Assembly (NCBI GenBank): GCA_008828725.1
Contig: MEHQ01003804.1
Coordinates: forward strand, 281,555 to 345,554
DNA length: 64,000 nucleotides
Reading direction: 5' to 3'
Source: Saccharina japonica
Lineage: Eukaryota; Sar; Phaeophyceae; Laminariales; Laminariaceae
Below the pieces are notes generated by a model, which saw nothing but the letters and a program-made list of their open reading frames with translations, did no database searches and was not told the origin of the DNA. Below, one piece after another: positions 11,640 through 24,471 of this stretch; the stretch's first letter is position 1; each line of letters begins with the position of its first letter. The position numbers and the translations under genes were made by a program.

Positions 11640-12060
11640 GAAGGCACCGCGGCGTAGCACGGGGATTGGACCGTTTTTTGCCCCGCCGCAGGCGGAAATT
11701 TTGGGTCTTCCGGCGAGGGAGCCGTATGGAAAAATTTTCACCAGTTGTTTTTTACCGGCGGGACGGATGGAGCGGAAGGTGGGAACGCATTTTGTTGACG
11801 GGATTGGACGGGAGACACGATTTCTTTTGGCGGTACGGGGACGGGACGGGGAACTGATTTTTGGGGCGGTCGTGGGCGGTAGGGAAACCATTTTTCGGCG
11901 TACGGGAAATGATCGTGAAGCGGGTCGGGAATCGGTCGGGAATTAGGTCGGGAATAGGTTCGGGAACGAAAGGTCGGGAATACGGTCGGAAGCGCAAGTC
12001 GGAAACGGCGAGATCGGGAAATGGTTGGGAAACGGTACGGGAAGCACGAGGCTGGAGACA
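11640..12060. repeat. G-run-rich degenerate repeat tract 1
   Basis: The plus strand carries many GGGA/CGGGAAT motifs, densest at 11895-12045 (GTCGGGAAT repeated loosely every 10-20 bp). A GGGGACGGGACGGGG run lies near 11845. The opposite strand is correspondingly C-rich. Such arrays are seen as subterminal repeats in some DNA transposons, and the run could form a G-quadruplex. Neither is shown by the sequence alone. Confidence 0.55.
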
Positions 12061-12619
12061 ACGCTTAAAAGAGCGAAATCATAATCAAAAGGCTTCTTAC
12101 GAGTACGAGTACTACCTACTGTAAGTACTCGCATGGCGTAGCTGCTACGTGTCTAGTTATAGCTACCGACTTGTGACTTCGACGTATTGATATGCTACGA
12201 TAGACGAGTATAACATTCGCGAGAAAAATAGGAGGCAGAACGCGGGGCTGATTGCTTTGGGGGCGGCTGCTTGAGGCGTGAAGCAGAATCGCCGGGATGC
12301 CTCCCACCTCCACACACGTGCCATGCTTGATGCCGATGTTTGCTTTGGGCCGGGTGGTGGTGGTGGGTTGCTTTGTTGGTTTTATTTTTGACGAAATATT
12401 CGGCCAAATGTAAGCGATTATTTATACCGTACCGAATGGTTTTTACGTAATTCTTCACATATGGCGAGAGTGTGAGTGGGTCCGATTGATGTTATACATT
12501 TTAAAGCTTCGTGTTCAAAATTTTAAAAAAAACGAGAGGGAATAAAAAAAAAAGGAAATATATATTCGCGCGAGACGATTTGTTTTTATAGTTCGGAAAA
12601 AATATAGAGTAAAAATGCA
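12061..12619. other. Unassigned stretch between G-rich tracts
   Basis: No gene is recognised. A short GAGTACTACCTACTGTAAGTACTC imperfect palindrome lies near 12105-12130. The open frames have no motif and overlap on both strands. Confidence 0.35.
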
Positions 12620-13030
12620 GTATACGCACTTGCATCGCATTCCATGGTCATGGCGATGGGAAAATGAAAAAAAATCGCGGTAAATTGGAATGGGAAGCAT
12701 CTGCCCCATAGTGGGATGCGGGATGGGAGAAAGCTGTGGCCTCGCCATGGTCGGGATGGGACGGGAATGCACTTATATGACAGTGGGAATGGGAATAGTC
12801 GGGACTTGGCGACAAGCGGGACGGGTAATAGTGCCGGGAATGGCAGACAGTGGGATGGGAAACAGTGGCGGAACGACACGGCGATCACCGCGGGATCGGT
12901 TAAGCCTCGGAACAGAAACGACGAGGTACCGCCCGCGTCCGGGATCGGGCGGTCGGGAAACGGAAAAATCTGACCGGTTTGCCCCATTCCCACCGGTAGC
13001 GCCGGTACGTTCCAGGTCCCCGACCACATT
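12620..13030. repeat. G-run-rich degenerate repeat tract 2
   Basis: This tract is of the same type as 11640-12060, with repeated GGGATGGGA and GGGAATGGGAATAG-like motifs, strongest at 12690-12860. Its strand bias is the same as tract 1, which suggests a shared origin. The open frames through both tracts have low-complexity translations and no domain, so they are not treated as genes. Confidence 0.5.
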
Positions 13031-13446
13031 TTCCCGTCCGACCTTTCACCGCGCGTACATTGAATCTATGCAGCATTTTTCTACCTTGTCACTCTCTGCG
13101 ATCGATTGTGGCACGTAAGCAGGCAAGTACTGCCAGTAGACGTCTTCCACAGTGTAGAAAAGATACGTTATGAATCATTCCGCCGATAAAAACAAGCGGG
13201 AACAAAAAACTGGCGGGAAAACTAAACAGGACTACCTTTGTTTGCCCCCTGATCACCAACTGATACGATATGATCCATTTGCACCGCGCTCGCCACCCAC
13301 AAGGTGCTAGAAATATAATTTAGCCCTCGAGGGAGCGCGCCGGAGCCGTGAGCGGCGGAAGGCGCGGAACGCGTAAACGGTCAATTCCTTAACAATTCGT
13401 AAAATCGGCCGATTGCCCAAAAAAAAAAAAAACGTCGGCAGCAGCG

Positions 13447-15578
13447 TGGAATGGCGAAAACGCGCCATATTTATGAAGCTGTGGCAGAGCATAGACCGCG
13501 GAGCTATATTACATGCCCACCACCGCCACCTGCCACCGTGATCAAATTTTTGGGCTATTTATTGGTCGCAGTACGTAATATATGTATACTATATATAGAG
13601 CAAAAGAATATTCCCGAGTAAATTGCTATGTGTCTTCTACAAATGTGGGAGTACCAGCTGCAGTAACTGCTGTGTCTGGGGCAGGTCAAATACGTACGGT
13701 AGGTGCAAGGTATAATAATAATCAAAAAAATACCGAGAATTACGTAACGTAGGTATACGTGAAAAAAACAAGGAATAATCATTGGCATAGAAAATGCAAA
13801 AGAAAAAAACATCAAAAAGTTGGAGTATAAAAAAAAAAGTGTGAGTGGTTGTTTGTGAAACTGGTATATTACAGCTAGCAGCAGCAGCAGCAGTGAGAAC
13901 ATGTTAAAACTCGTATAATATAATTTCCCTCAGAATTAATAATATATTTGTATACCAATGCAAGCGAGCACGCTGGTACACGTCAAGTTACAGTGAGTAA
14001 AATCGGCTTGGAGCATACTACCATACAGTAGTATACCACCCACCAACGCAGGCAGGTTCAGCAGCAGGCAAGCCAGCAAAGAACACAGAAGCAGCAGCAG
14101 GCAAGCGAGGACACACCCATCCACAGAACAGAACAAGACCCACAACGGCCACAGCATCTAGCGAGCAACAACCAGCCTTCGCAGTGGCTTGCTCGGCTGG
14201 AGGCGCGGGGGGGCCAGGTGATGGTGTGGTGTAGTCGGTGAGAGTTTTTGCGCCGCGGCTGTGTCGCGGGTTGGCCCTTCTTCCTGTGCCAGGTAGCAAT
14301 CTGGAACTAGTATCTCGAGAGACGACGCGCAAGGCAAGGCCACGGGCATAGCCGCGGCGGTCACCACCACGCATCCACCAGACCACGGAAAGACCCACCC
14401 AGCAACGCCCCACCAGGCTACTACGAGAACAACAGGGCTTCCAGTGGCTCCATTTCGGGCTGTGGGGCGAAGGGTGGCGGTGGTGGTCGGCAAGTACGCT
14501 GGGTGGCGGTGCTGGTGTGGTGGGTGGCTGCAAACTGTGTGTGTGTGTGATGATGCTGCTCTCTGGGCTACTGGCCGCAACATCCAAGTGACAATTGCCA
14601 CTGGGTACCAGCAGCACCAGAAGCAGCAGCAGCAGCAGGCAGCACCAATCACGGCAAGATCCCGAGAACCAGACCCGCCACCAACCGCCCACCAGGCCAC
14701 TAAGAGCAACACAGCTTCGCAGTGCTTCTTCGGCTGGAGGGTGGTGTAGTGGTGGAGTTTGGTGCGGTGGTCAGCGGGTTGCTTCTTTGTTGCAGGTACC
14801 AAGATTCTGACTTGGTTCTCGAGAAGACGAACGGCGCAGGAAGCAACCACCCTCGCCGTCACACTCCACCATCACGAGAGCCAACGGGGACAAAGACGCC
14901 CACCAACAGCCCACCAGCTAAGCTAGAGGGCAACAACAGCTCCAGTGCTCCTTCGCTGGTGGGGCGGGGTGGCGGTGGTCGTTTACGTTAGTGGTGGTGG
15001 TGGCGTGTGGTGGTGTGGCGTTCGAGGACTGGTTTGTGATCGTGGTGCGCGTGTGGTGCTGGTGTCGTGGTTTGGTGAATCGTCGTGGCAAGAGTGTTGA
15101 CTCCGCAGCATGTTATTTCAGAACTCCGTTCTGTTTTTATGTCTTCTAGTACTGGGCGCTATTACTGCACAGTCACTACCGCCTAGCTCCCCGATCTCGG
15201 CACGGGCTTTCGAGACACGAATAGGACAAGGACGGTCGCACAAATATCGGCCTCTAATCAGTGCGCCGAGCAGTGTCTGAATCGGTTGAGTGTACGCGTC
15301 GCGCGCCAGAAAAAAAGCAAGCGAAACGAAGTGGCAGGACAGACAAACCTCATATTAAGGCAATCCGGTAAATAAAGCCTACGCTGTGACAGCTTTCAAG
15401 AACTGTTTTTGTCGCGTTTGTGTGCGGCGTTCGCGACGCAGGGGGTACACCCCACGCAAGCATATCCAGCGCCATATAGGAAGGAGCATCTATTGATGCT
15501 TTCGAAAGGGCGATTAGCGACGCTGCCCGCGCGTCGTAAGGTGGTTACTCCGACAGTGCAAATTATCCATACTCTCGT
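13447..15578 (-). repeat. Composite ~2-kb dispersed repeat, copy I
   Basis: Read on the minus strand the order is block A (about 15540-15340), block B (15340-15120, with a GGCACAAATAGCGGGC-like core), tandem block C (about 15060-14160) and AT-rich block D (about 14160-13470). The same order is seen on the plus strand at 32680-33990. Block C consists of about four units of 230-280 bp with the phrase GAGCAACAACAGCTTCCAGT. Copy I differs from copy II (15604-17700) mostly by one- and two-base indels. No protein domain is visible. Confidence 0.75.
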
Positions 15579-15603
15579 NNNNNNNNNNNNNNNNNNNNNN
15601 NNN
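15579..15603. other. Assembly gap (25 N)
   Basis: A run of 25 Ns separates two indel-rich copies of the same composite repeat. The homologous blocks stop just before the gap and begin again just after it. Both the copy number and the spacing here should be treated as uncertain. Confidence 0.97.
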
Positions 15604-15841
15604 GGGAATCCGAACCGCGCCATATTCTATGAAGCTGTGCCATCACCGAACCGCGAGAGCATATTACTATCCCACCACCACCCACCTGCCACCTCAATAG
15701 AATTTGGAGCATTTAGTTCGCAACGTACGTATATAGTGTATTATATATAGAGCAAAAGAATATTCCAGTAAATTCTATGTCTTCTACAATGTGGGAGTAT
15801 CCCAGCTTCGTACTGCTGATGTACTGGCAGGGTCAAATACG

Positions 15842-15887
<46 letters not shown>

Positions 15888-17700
15888 TACGTAGTGCGCA
15901 GGTATAATAATATAAAAAATACACGAAATACTGTACGTAGGTATACTGTGAAAAAACAAGGAATATATTGGCCATTTAGAAAATGCATAAGAAAAAACCA
16001 TTGAACAAAGTGGAGTATAAAAAAAAAAAAGTGATGGGAGTGCGTTGTTGTGAAAATCGTATATACACAGCGCAGCAGCAGCAGCAGGGCAAAACATTTA
16101 AAACTCGTATATATAATTTCCTCGATTAATATTATTGATATACCAATGCCAACGCGCACCTGGTACATCAGTTACATATAAAATCGCTTTGACATTATAC
16201 CTACATGTAGTATTACACACCCACCAAGCAGCAGCAGCAGCAGCAGCAACAGAAGCAGCAGAAGCAGCAGCACCGCAGACACACCATCACCAGACCACAG
16301 GAACAAGACCCCACAACGCCACCAGCCACTACGAGCAACACAGTTCAGTGTTTCTTCGGCTGGAGGGGCGGGGGTGGCGTGATGGTTGGTCGGTGGCTAG
16401 TGGTGAGTTTGGTCGGCGGTTGGTTCCGGGCTTGCTTCTCTTTGTTGCAGCGTATCAAATCTGCGACTGTTCTCGAGAGACGGACGGCGCAAGGCAAGCC
16501 ACCATCACGCCGTCACCACCCCACCATTCACCAGACCACGGGGACAACGACCCACCAACGCCCACCAGCTACTACGAGGAAACAAACAGCCTTCCAGTGC
16601 TCCTTCGGTGGTATGGGCGCGGATGGGGTCGGGGTTGTGGCTCGCCAGTGGGGGTTGTCGGTGGCGGTGGTGGTGTGGTGGTGGCTGCAATCTGTGCTGT
16701 TGTGTGTGATGATGCATCTTCCTCTGCTACTGCCGCAAACATCCAGTGACAATTGCCACTGTACCAGTCAGCCACAGAAGCAGCAGCAGCAGCAGGACAC
16801 ACCATCACCCAGATCCGAGGAACAAGACCCCACAACGCCACGCCACATACGAGCAACAACAGCTTCCAGCTGCTTCTCTCGGCTGCGAGTGGTGGTGGTA
16901 TGTCGTGGAAGTTTTGTGGCTCCTGCGTGACGTCCGGTTGCTTCTTTTGTTGAGGGTACAAATTCTGGGACTGTTCTCAGAGGACGATCGGCGCAAGCTG
17001 CAAGCACCCATCACGCCGTTCACCACTTTCCCCCAACCAATTTTTCACAGACCACGGGGACAAGACCCCCACCACGCCACGGTACTGCGGAGCAACAACA
17101 GCTTCCACGCTGCTCTTCGGCTGGTGGGACCCCGGGCGGTGGCGGTAGGTCGTACGTAGTGGTGGTGGTGACTGGTTCGGTGTGTGGTGGTGTTCGCGCT
17201 GTGTTGTGATCGTCGGTAGCTGTGTGTGGTGGTCTTCGGTCTCGCCAGTGGTTTGTGATCGGCTGCTGCAGGCTGTTGACTCCGCGCCCATATTCAGAAC
17301 TCGTTGCTGTTTTATTGTCTTTTCTACTGGCCGCCTATTATGACAGTCACTTACCGCCTAGCTCTCGATTCTTCCGCCCGGCTTCGACACGAATAGCACA
17401 GGACGGTCGGCACAAATAGCGGGTCCTCTATCAGTCCGCAGCCGTGCTCTGAATCGGATTGAAGTGTACGCGTCTGCGCGCCAAAAAAAGCAAAGCGAAC
17501 GAAGTTGCAGGCAGACAACCTCACATATTAGCAATCCGGTAAATAAAGCCACGCTGTGACAGCTTCAGAACTGCTTTTTTTTGTCCTTTTGTGTTCCGTT
17601 CGCGAACCAGGGGGGTACACCCACGCGGCCATATCCAACCCATTAGGAGAGCATCTATTGATGCTTCGAAGGGTAGCGCCTTTCTCCGCTCAAATATTTC
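15604..17700 (-). repeat. Composite ~2-kb dispersed repeat, copy II
   Basis: This is a direct repeat of 13447-15578. It contains block D (15604-16230), block C with about four units starting near 16335, 16575, 16850 and 17090, block B (17290-17520) and block A (17520-17700). The two copies match throughout but carry many single-base indels, especially in homopolymers. A 46-base poly-C run at 15842-15887 is absent from the equivalent place in copy I (about 13695) and in the plus-strand copy (about 33935). Confidence 0.75.
15842..15887. repeat. Poly-C homopolymer (46 C)
   Basis: Forty-six consecutive cytosines sit inside a segment that in two other copies of the repeat reads simply TACGTACG-like. 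Such a run is rare in real DNA of this composition. It may be a consensus artefact near the gap or a real slippage expansion. Confidence 0.95.
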
Positions 17701-20340
17701 CTCATTACAAGAAACGGTGGAATGAGGAGCGTGAAGACGCCCTTCAAGTTGGTCAAAACTCCTTAACTGCATTTAAGCTACCCTGCGTTGCGGCTCTTCT
17801 CTTTTTTTGACTGTGTGCGATGTTCCTGCCCAATTAATTGTCATTGGATGGATTCGTTTTTTGATTTTCTAAGCATTTGGGTCAGCACATTAGAACCTTT
17901 TTTTACTGGACCGGAGGTAATTGATGGGTGTGCTGGTGGCGTGACTGAGAATATTACTGAAGGTTGAGCTCTGTTGGTCCTCCGGCTGGTATGCCGCAAT
18001 CTCACCCCTCCCGCACATCCACTACATTGACCTGTTAAATTTAGGATTGCGCCAGCGTCTGGTCAGCGCAAAAAACTTTACGAGTACAGAGAAAAATGTA
18101 CCAGTAAAAAACAAATCACTGAAGTCATTTCGATGAATTCGTTTTTGGTTGTATCATCTTTTTGCTTCGTTTTTGTAAAAACTTTATTTCAGGTATCAGG
18201 TCGCGTTGGTCCCTGGGCTTGGTAGCTCCCTACACGATCACCAACACCACCCACCAACATTTTATTGTTAAAGGAGTGCGTGTCAGCGCAAAAACCTTGC
18301 TTACAGAGAAAAATGCAAACTAAAAATCTGAATCATTCAGAATTCTTTTATTTTTATTGTCTTTTTGCTCGTCATTTCGTAAATCGCTATCATTTCAGAA
18401 CTCGTGTTTTATTGTCTTTTTGTTTTGTTGCATTATCTCCAGCAGCCAAGCCCAGATTAAATGAAATGGGGATGGACAAAAAAAACAAAATGCTGCTGCC
18501 TGCCTGAACCAACCGTGAATGAGAGGCGTACAGGAACCACCGACAAACCACGGGACGAAGCACACAACCACCACCAGCGCACTACGAGCAACAAACAACT
18601 TCTGGTGCTTCCTGCGGCTCGTTGGGCAGGGGTGGTGGCTGTAACGGGTAGGTCGGTGATGGTCGTCGTTGTGGTGTTTGCTGGTGATGGTGGTGTGTGT
18701 TGCTGTGTGCGATGAATTGGTATTCTCTTCTCGTCCGATATCATTTCCCGTTGTTGCCGCTTCTACTGCCTGAGAAATGTGGTCTTCAGTTTGTCAAACC
18801 CTGACTCCTTGGACATGCCGTGACTTTGTCACCAACAAACTAGTTTTTTGTGTGGAACACTCACCTAACACCCTTGACAGCGCATGTTTTGCCTTCCATT
18901 GATGTCTCTGCCGACATAAAAAAGGATATGCAGCCAGCAGCAGCAGCTAAGCAGTGTTCTGGCAAGCGCTGGTCTGGTGTGATCATTAAAAAAAACCAAA
19001 TGCTGTGTTGCTGAAACGAGTGCGTACCAGGAACACACCAACCACGGGCCCGACAAAGCCACCACCAACCTCACACAGCCATAGCAGCATTTGAACAACA
19101 TACTTCTGGTTTGCTCCTGCGGCTCGTGGTCAAAGGCAGGTCCCCCGAAAAGTGAGTGGTCGGCGTGTGTTTGTGTCGATGCGTCGTATCGTTGTGTGTT
19201 TTGCTATGTTATTTGGGTAGATGAGTCGTGTGTGCTGCTGTTGTTGCGATTGATAGGTCTCCTCTATCTCGTCCGATTGCATCACCGTTGTTGCCTCTAC
19301 TGCCGGGCCAGAAATGTGATGTCTTCAGTTTTCAACCCTTGTGGACAGCCTTGACATTGCCGTGACTGTCACCCAAACAATCTAGTTTTTTTTATTTTCT
19401 TTTTTTGTTTTTAGTGTGGAACAACGCCACCCTTACACTCCTTGAACGGCGCAATGTTTCTGTTCCTTTGCGTGTGAACATGTGTCCTTCATCGTTTGCG
19501 CTACCTATTACTACTGCCTGTGCTCTACTGCGTAGACGAATACCAGTATGATACATTTAACCGTCCCACTAATGGCAACAGTTAGGGGCAGTCACTACCG
19601 CCTGAGGCTCATCCGATCTCGGCACGTGACTTTACGACGAATAGCACTAGGACGGGTCGGCACAAATAGCGGGCCTCTATCAGTTAATCCGAGGGTGGTC
19701 GCTGAATCGGTTTCGAGGTGTACGCGTCGCGCGCCAAAAAAAGCAAGCGAAAAAAAAAGGCAAACGAACGAAGTGCAGAGAGACAGACCAGACGAGCAGA
19801 CAGACAGAACGAGCAGACAGACGATGACTAGCGCACAGACATGGAGAGAAGAGCAGTTTGTGACCCCGGATCTGAGGTACGACAATTAATAGGATGGAGC
19901 GAGAAAGGAAGGACGAAGATAATAATGGGGATGGAAAAAAAAAAAAACAAAACGAAAACAAAAATGACCACGAACACCCCATCGATCCACTCCTGTACAA
20001 GGTTTTTGCGCTGACGCGCATCGCTTCACGATAAATGTTGGTGGGTGGTGTTGGGACAACCGTCCCAGGGATCCACCGACCCATCCAGTTACTCTCTCAC
20101 CTATCATACAACCCACAACGCACACCCACCAACCTATATACTTGCCCATGAGCCAAAAAAGGTTTCTGTGCTGACACAAATCGCTTATAATACAAATCGA
20201 TCCAATCGATGACAATTGCACGAACACAGCAAAAAGAGAAGAACCGCCAACGCAGTAGCTTAATGCAGTTAAGAGTTTGACCACTTGAAGGCGTCTGTCA
20301 CGCTCCTCATTCCCACCGTTCTTGTATATACCGTAGGGCT
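17701..20340. repeat. Mosaic of composite-repeat blocks
   Basis: Pieces of the composite repeat are scattered through this stretch. Block E lies in reverse at about 18225-18310, with a second partial copy near 18065. Block C-like phrases lie at about 18540-18740 and 19010-19150, and block B at 19590-19780. A SINE tail (GGGATGGA followed by A-rich sequence) lies at about 19860-19950, and block E on the plus strand at about 19970-20335. That last piece matches 34040-34395 closely, including GTTTCTGTGCTGACACAAAT and AAGGCGTCTGTCACGCT. No gene is recognised. Confidence 0.6.
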
Positions 20341-21671
20341 CGGTGATATCTCGCGAGTCATGCGGTATATGCCCAAAGTCAAAAGGATACAGAAGTCCGC
20401 TCAACATCTCGACGGAGGGACGAAGACATGATGCCGAGTCGTCGTCGTACTCTCCCGGTCACGGATTTACGTAGAACGATCAACGTCATGGAGGCTTGAG
20501 GTTGGTTGTTCTGATGTTTGAGCCTGTGTAGCTGGCTGGTGGGTGACCAAGATGTGTGCCGAGCGCTGGCAAGAGAGGGTGGTCAGGAGAAGCTGTGGTC
20601 GACTGAGGAATGGGGGAGCACAGACGTGAATTTCCGCCCTGTGCGGCAAGCAGTACCGAGACCAATACCAATACACTACTGTTGACAAGTTGGAGTGTGT
20701 AATATACGATTACAGTATATCTGGCCAATGACAAAAATTGGGAGATGCGAATAACCCGAACAAAACGCACCCGCCCGATCCAAACATGTGAACCCTACGT
20801 AGCAACAACGGCAACAACACAAGATAGTCGCACGCCCCCGGACCGTTCGCAAGCAACCGGGCAAATAGCATAGTATATTAGTAGTAATAGTCGCCACGCA
20901 AGATTTTGGGGAAAACATCTCGAGGTCTTGATACTGTACACTGTACACTACTGTACCACTAAAACCGTTGTTGACGACACAACCCAGCCAATCAATATCC
21001 TGAGTTCAAACAACCCGGCTGGTATATATGTGTTATAATGTACTGTTGGGTACGACAAGTAGTGGTACTTCAAGAACAAGGTATACATCATTTCGCGGGG
21101 TTCATATGATACCAGCGCAATAATAGAATAATAGTGAGTGTTAGGGTTGGGGGTTGGGTTTTGTCTACGCCCGTACCTTGATCCCACCAGGAAGTGCTTC
21201 CTAGCTCGCAAAGCAATGCGGGAAGTGAGCAGCCTGGCCCTATGAAGATCCTAGCTAACGAATTTAATATTCGTACAGGGGGCTCACACTACTACTACGA
21301 CTACTATGCCATTGACGCAATCCGGCTATTTGGTGACAGCTTATTTTGCAACCCGTTATTATGATTAACTTGTTTTTTTCCCTGCGGAAGCAATTTTTTT
21401 TAAAGCTGCGAAACCCGGCCCCCGTTTGGCACATTCACCAAAGCCTTCGTAGCCTACGATACAAGGTCGGTTTATTTACTAATCCATGCTAATCCAAGAC
21501 GTTGATTTGTTATCACCTTCGAGGCAAACGATACACAGCAGGCAGTGCTGCTGTGCTGATAAGGGGCGGATACAAATAGTCGAGTTTGTGTGGATTGAAA
21601 CAAAATGACGCAACATATATATGCTACCTCAGCATGTTCCTAACCTAGGGTAGCATTAATAAGCTTAATAA
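20341..21671. other. Unassigned stretch
   Basis: No conserved protein or structured repeat with defined ends was identified. A phrase near 21410-21510 (AAACCCGGCCCCCGT, then TACGATACA) is a diverged relative of 22390-22450. Open frames on the minus strand up to 94 codons have no motif. Confidence 0.4.
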
Positions 21672-21947
21672 GCAGACGCGTTCTACGATAGAGGTAGAGG
21701 TATACCTTTTTTTGGCTAAAATGTTTTTTTAATGATCGGGCTCCTTAACCCGAATTCGTCGGACTTTCATTGTGTTGTAATATCTCTCATCGTGTTGTAA
21801 TAGACTCAGGTCATGGAACCGTTCATCGGGTAGTCTATTATTAATAGTTTATTTTCCTGCAAAACCTATTTTCCGGCGATGTGTGGAGCTCCTTACGTTA
21901 GGAGCCCAGAGAAACCATGGTGCACCTCTATCGTAGCAGGCGTCTGC
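21672..21947. mobile_element. 276-bp MITE with 24-bp TIRs, copy 1
   Basis: The ends GCAGACGCGTTCTACGATAG (from 21672) and ACCTCTATCGTAGCAGGCGT (from 21924) belong to inverted repeats matching at 22 of 24 positions. The inner part carries GGCTCCTTAACCCGAATTCG, also found in the copy at 63721-63977. A decayed direct target duplication cannot be picked out, so the superfamily is open. Confidence 0.75.
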
Positions 21948-22919
21948 ACCAACCAAGTATAATGACACACTCTGCTGTATATCTGGTATATAATATAAGA
22001 TACCGACTAGCCTGGGTTTTGCTTTGCGTACGTATAGGCTTTTACAATACCAGGCTCTACTCTGACTATTGGATAGTGACCACTAACGATACTGGTAGAT
22101 TATATACCAGGTAGTATGTGTTTGAGTATATTACTGTTGTAGTGTGGAATATATTTCAATTATAGTGTGGATTATATTTTATTTAATTAATTTAGCAAAA
22201 GGGGGAAAATAATGTATATCAGATGCAGATAAGAGGGAAACTAACAGTCAAGAGACCGCCTGGCCGACGGTTGATCACTTTGCATTTGACCGCTTGCAAC
22301 ACGTACAACATGCGTGCATGTATGCGTCACGCTCGGCGGTGTTGATGGCGAAAGAAAACCCCTCGAATACGAGAGCAGCTAAGCATTATCTTGCAAACCC
22401 CGACCCCCGTAGGACACATTTACCCTAACCCTAAGCGTACGATGCACCCTCCCTAAGTATGACTCGCCATGCTACTATGGCATTGAAGACATTCACGGTA
22501 GGGCGTAGCTAGATTCCAACCTTCGAGGCACAGAATATCAACAAAAACATAACGTAGTGTCTTCTAGTGTCTTCTATTACAAGGCTCCCGTTGCGGGTGT
22601 TGCTGGCTTGGAATTCCGGGGGTGTTGCAAGTTGAAAAGCGGGAGCTTCAACGCCATCAGGCGTCCCTATTCTGCTTTCACAAGGCATGCCTCCGTGTCC
22701 TGTCTGTATGATATGTTACTCCTGTGTAACAGGATCATGTTTGACGACTTGTGTGCGCTTGGAAATGAAATTGTACGCGGACATAATGTTAATAACATTA
22801 GTGCAGATCACAAACATACCAACGCAAAGACACCGTGGCTGCCACAAAGGCCTGCATGAATGTCAAGAGCTAGGTACTTCTGCACCGCCAGTGTAGTGGT
22901 AGTGTGTACAGTAAACAGT
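21948..22919. other. Unassigned stretch
   Basis: No gene is recognised. AGTGTGGA motifs recur near 22140-22165, followed by an AT-rich run. The open frame at 22557-22859 (plus, 100 codons) shows no domain and normal background composition, so I do not call it. Confidence 0.35.
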
Positions 22920-23357
22920 CGATTTTCCTAATTGAGAATTGCCTTTCCGGTGAAAGTGATAATCGATTTTAGTTGTTGTTGTTGTTCAAGAGTAGTTGTA
23001 TTCTGCTCACAATCAAAACGTAACCTTGAATAGATGTTCATCGATGGTAGCTATCATCCACAAAAAATAAATTGAAATCAGCCTTGACAGGTAGTGAGAC
23101 AGAGGATAGAAGGGAGTTAGTTGGTGTTTAGGGGCGAGGCACCTCACCCAAAAGTTCCGTTTTTCTTGGATCTTCGATATCTTGAGACTGCCGATGCAGA
23201 TGCTGATTTTTTTTTCTTGTCATCGACGACCGTCACAAATGACAATAGTTTACAGTGTAAATTTTGACTGTGAGGGAAGTACATCTCTAACCTTACAAAC
23301 CCAAATATATTCGATTTACATTCTCATCGGAGAGGCAGTTGTCAATTAGGAAAATCG
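22920..23357. mobile_element. 438-bp MITE with ~49-bp TIRs
   Basis: The left end begins CGATTTTCCTAATTGAGAAT. The right end is the reverse complement of CGATTTTCCTAATTGACAAC, and homology runs about 49 bp inward at roughly 80%. The inner right half (CATCGACGA, TTTACAGTGTAAA, GAGGGAAGTACAT) recurs inverted at 37466-37670. No convincing target duplication is visible. Confidence 0.75.
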
Positions 23358-24179
23358 CCACTTAGTAGCTGCGCGGTTGCTTAGGGAATTCGGAGCAAGT
23401 ATGCGTTCGAATCATCGTTCTCCTGCCCTGCTGAGATTGATTATAATACGTGTTCGTTCCTACTTCCTAGCTAGGTGGACAGGAAACACGGCACACACGC
23501 AGACACACATGTGCACCGTCCGTAGCCGTCACAACAGGAAGAAGCGCTTGATGTACGACTGTTGTCATTCTGTGGCTGCATAACAGGTAGTAGAGAGTTC
23601 CATGGACGGTGAACTCGGACATGATACATCAGCAGCAGGGCAGAAATAAACCTGGAATTACGGGGGTTTGTATTGCCCTGTCAAGCTCTAGCTCGGCGGA
23701 AACCAACCCGGTTGCTTCATGCCACAGCTATCGGCACTTGTTTCGCTCAGAGCACCCGCCACTAACCTCGGCCGTTGCCCCCTGAACGAGAGCGCGAGAA
23801 AATACCTTCGGCCGTAAGAGAAAATGTGGCCGATATCCAAAACAAGTCCATCTGATTCATATATACGCATATATACACATGTATATATGTTTCTCCCTTT
23901 GTTTCCACCCTATGCCGGTATCTCTCTCTTTTTTCGTGTTGCCTCGCTCGTGCAGCAGTTATCTGTTCCTCTTGGGCACGTGTGCTTTTCGTCTAGGGGC
24001 GCTTCTGTCTCCCTGCGTCATTTGTATTATGTTTCATTTCAGAACTTGTTTTTTATTTTGTATGTTTTGTTCGTATTGTTTGGTTCGGCTCGTGTCGCTG
24101 TGTTCTCGTACCCGGTACGTTACGCATCTCACTTGCTTTACCCATTAATTTGCGTTTATTTTGTTTTGGTTTTTCTCTG
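23358..24179. other. Unassigned stretch
   Basis: No recognised gene. The plus-strand frame 23824-24264 (146 codons) is very rich in Phe, Leu, Val and Cys, as expected from T-rich DNA. It has no motif, so it is not called. A phrase TTTCAGAACTTGTTTTTTAT near 24038 resembles the composite-repeat phrase near 18395. Confidence 0.35.

Positions 24180-24471
<292 letters not shown>

Noticed and set aside
14018-14862. Long minus-strand open frames of 224 and 234 codons
   Set aside because: They run through the tandem C block of the composite repeat, are His/Pro/Thr/Val-rich low complexity, and are not kept in the duplicate copy at 15604-17700.
22424-22440. Interstitial telomere repeat (CCCTAACCCTAAG)
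   Set aside because: Only about two repeats, so chance is sufficient.
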